A DNA stretch of 8,239 bases from Anaerolineae bacterium. GTDB lineage: Bacteria > Chloroflexota > Anaerolineae > UBA4142. Shown one piece after another: positions 5,689-8,239 of this stretch. Positions within the stretch are counted from its first letter, which is position 1; each line of letters starts with the position of its first letter. The DNA lies in contig JAOACU010000125.1 in assembly GCA_026417715.1 (NCBI GenBank), positions 1 through 8,239 of the forward strand, read 5' to 3'. The notes beneath the pieces were generated by a model that saw nothing but the letters and a program-made list of their open reading frames with translations, was not told the DNA's origin and did not search any database. The translations under genes and the position numbers were made by a program.

Positions 5689-5958
5689 CTATGTCGCGCC
5701 GCGCAACTCTGCACCGATCTCGCGTCGTAAGCGCGCGACGATTTTCTCGCGCACCTTGCTCGCGTCTTCATCGGAGAGTGTGCGATCCGTTGCTTGAAAC
5801 GTCAGTGTGTACGCGAGCGATTTTTTGCCCGACGGAATTTGATCGCCGCGATACACATCGAACAGCACGGCGCGTTGTAACAGCGCGCCACCCGTTTGCA
5901 CGATGAGCGCGTGCACGCGATCCGCCGACACGTTTTCGTCCACCACAAGCGCAAGGTC
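5689..5958 (-). pseudogene. pheT: C-terminal FDX-ACB part of PheT, cut off by an in-frame TAA
   Basis: 89 codons in the same frame as the upstream pheT gene, starting DLALVVDENVSADR and ending LRGAT-stop (TAG at 5691-5689). This is the end of the FDX-ACB anticodon-binding fold that closes every bacterial PheT. It joins the upstream gene seamlessly: RFPAVV, stop, DLALVV is the usual RFPAVx(D)LALVV of the family. No Shine-Dalgarno site precedes the possible GTG starts near 5949-5944, so separate translation is unlikely. Either the TAA is a base error (CAA or AAA would restore Gln or Lys), or the codon is read through, or the gene is truly broken. Confidence 0.8.

Positions 5959-8239
<2,281 letters not shown>

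Overview
The window is bacterial chromosomal DNA with every supported gene on the minus strand, so the transcribed order runs from high to low coordinates. No rRNA, tRNA, CRISPR array, transposase or phage gene is visible. The gene content and the abundant 7-bp tandem repeats suggest a Chloroflexota (Anaerolineae-like) genome. That assignment is inference: there is no marker gene here that could be placed without a database search.

Layout from right to left. (1) 8239-5689: phenylalanyl-tRNA synthetase beta chain (pheT). It enters from the right edge, carries an in-frame TAA at 5961-5959 inside its last domain, contains an extra repeat-derived segment, and ends at a good intrinsic terminator (5641-5680). 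(2) 5622-3149: a three-gene cluster with its own promoter. It encodes a receiver-TadZ/CpaE ATPase fusion, a Flp/type IV prepilin-like protein fused to a large lectin-like domain, and a small membrane protein with a carboxypeptidase-regulatory-like beta domain. All three have strong Shine-Dalgarno sites. The set looks like part of a Tad-type pilus or surface-appendage locus, without the motor and platform genes (tadA/B/C). (3) 3148-2913: a non-coding stretch with a 44-bp near-perfect palindrome, further inverted repeats and a candidate promoter. (4) 2912-1332: a two-gene unit, a cysteine-bearing protein of unknown function followed after 3 bp by a PflA-like (COG1180) radical SAM enzyme with an additional N-terminal zinc-finger-like module. 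(5) 1331-1112: a leader region with a six-unit heptamer repeat. (6) 1111-1: the N-terminal 370 residues of a secreted Kazal plus VIT domain protein, running off the left edge. It is read in a frame that stays open to the window edge.

The most unusual things are: a signal peptide whose basic n-region is a six-copy seven-residue repeat (21-bp DNA repeat, with a 10-11 bp sub-period); a heptamer-repeat insertion, in two inverted blocks, inside the essential pheT gene; the in-frame stop in pheT; and the prepilin-lectin fusion beside a receiver-TadZ protein. Together the surface genes (prepilin-lectin, anchored beta-domain protein, Kazal/VIT protein) suggest an organism that builds adhesive and protease-resistant surface structures. 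That link is inference from domains and proximity only.
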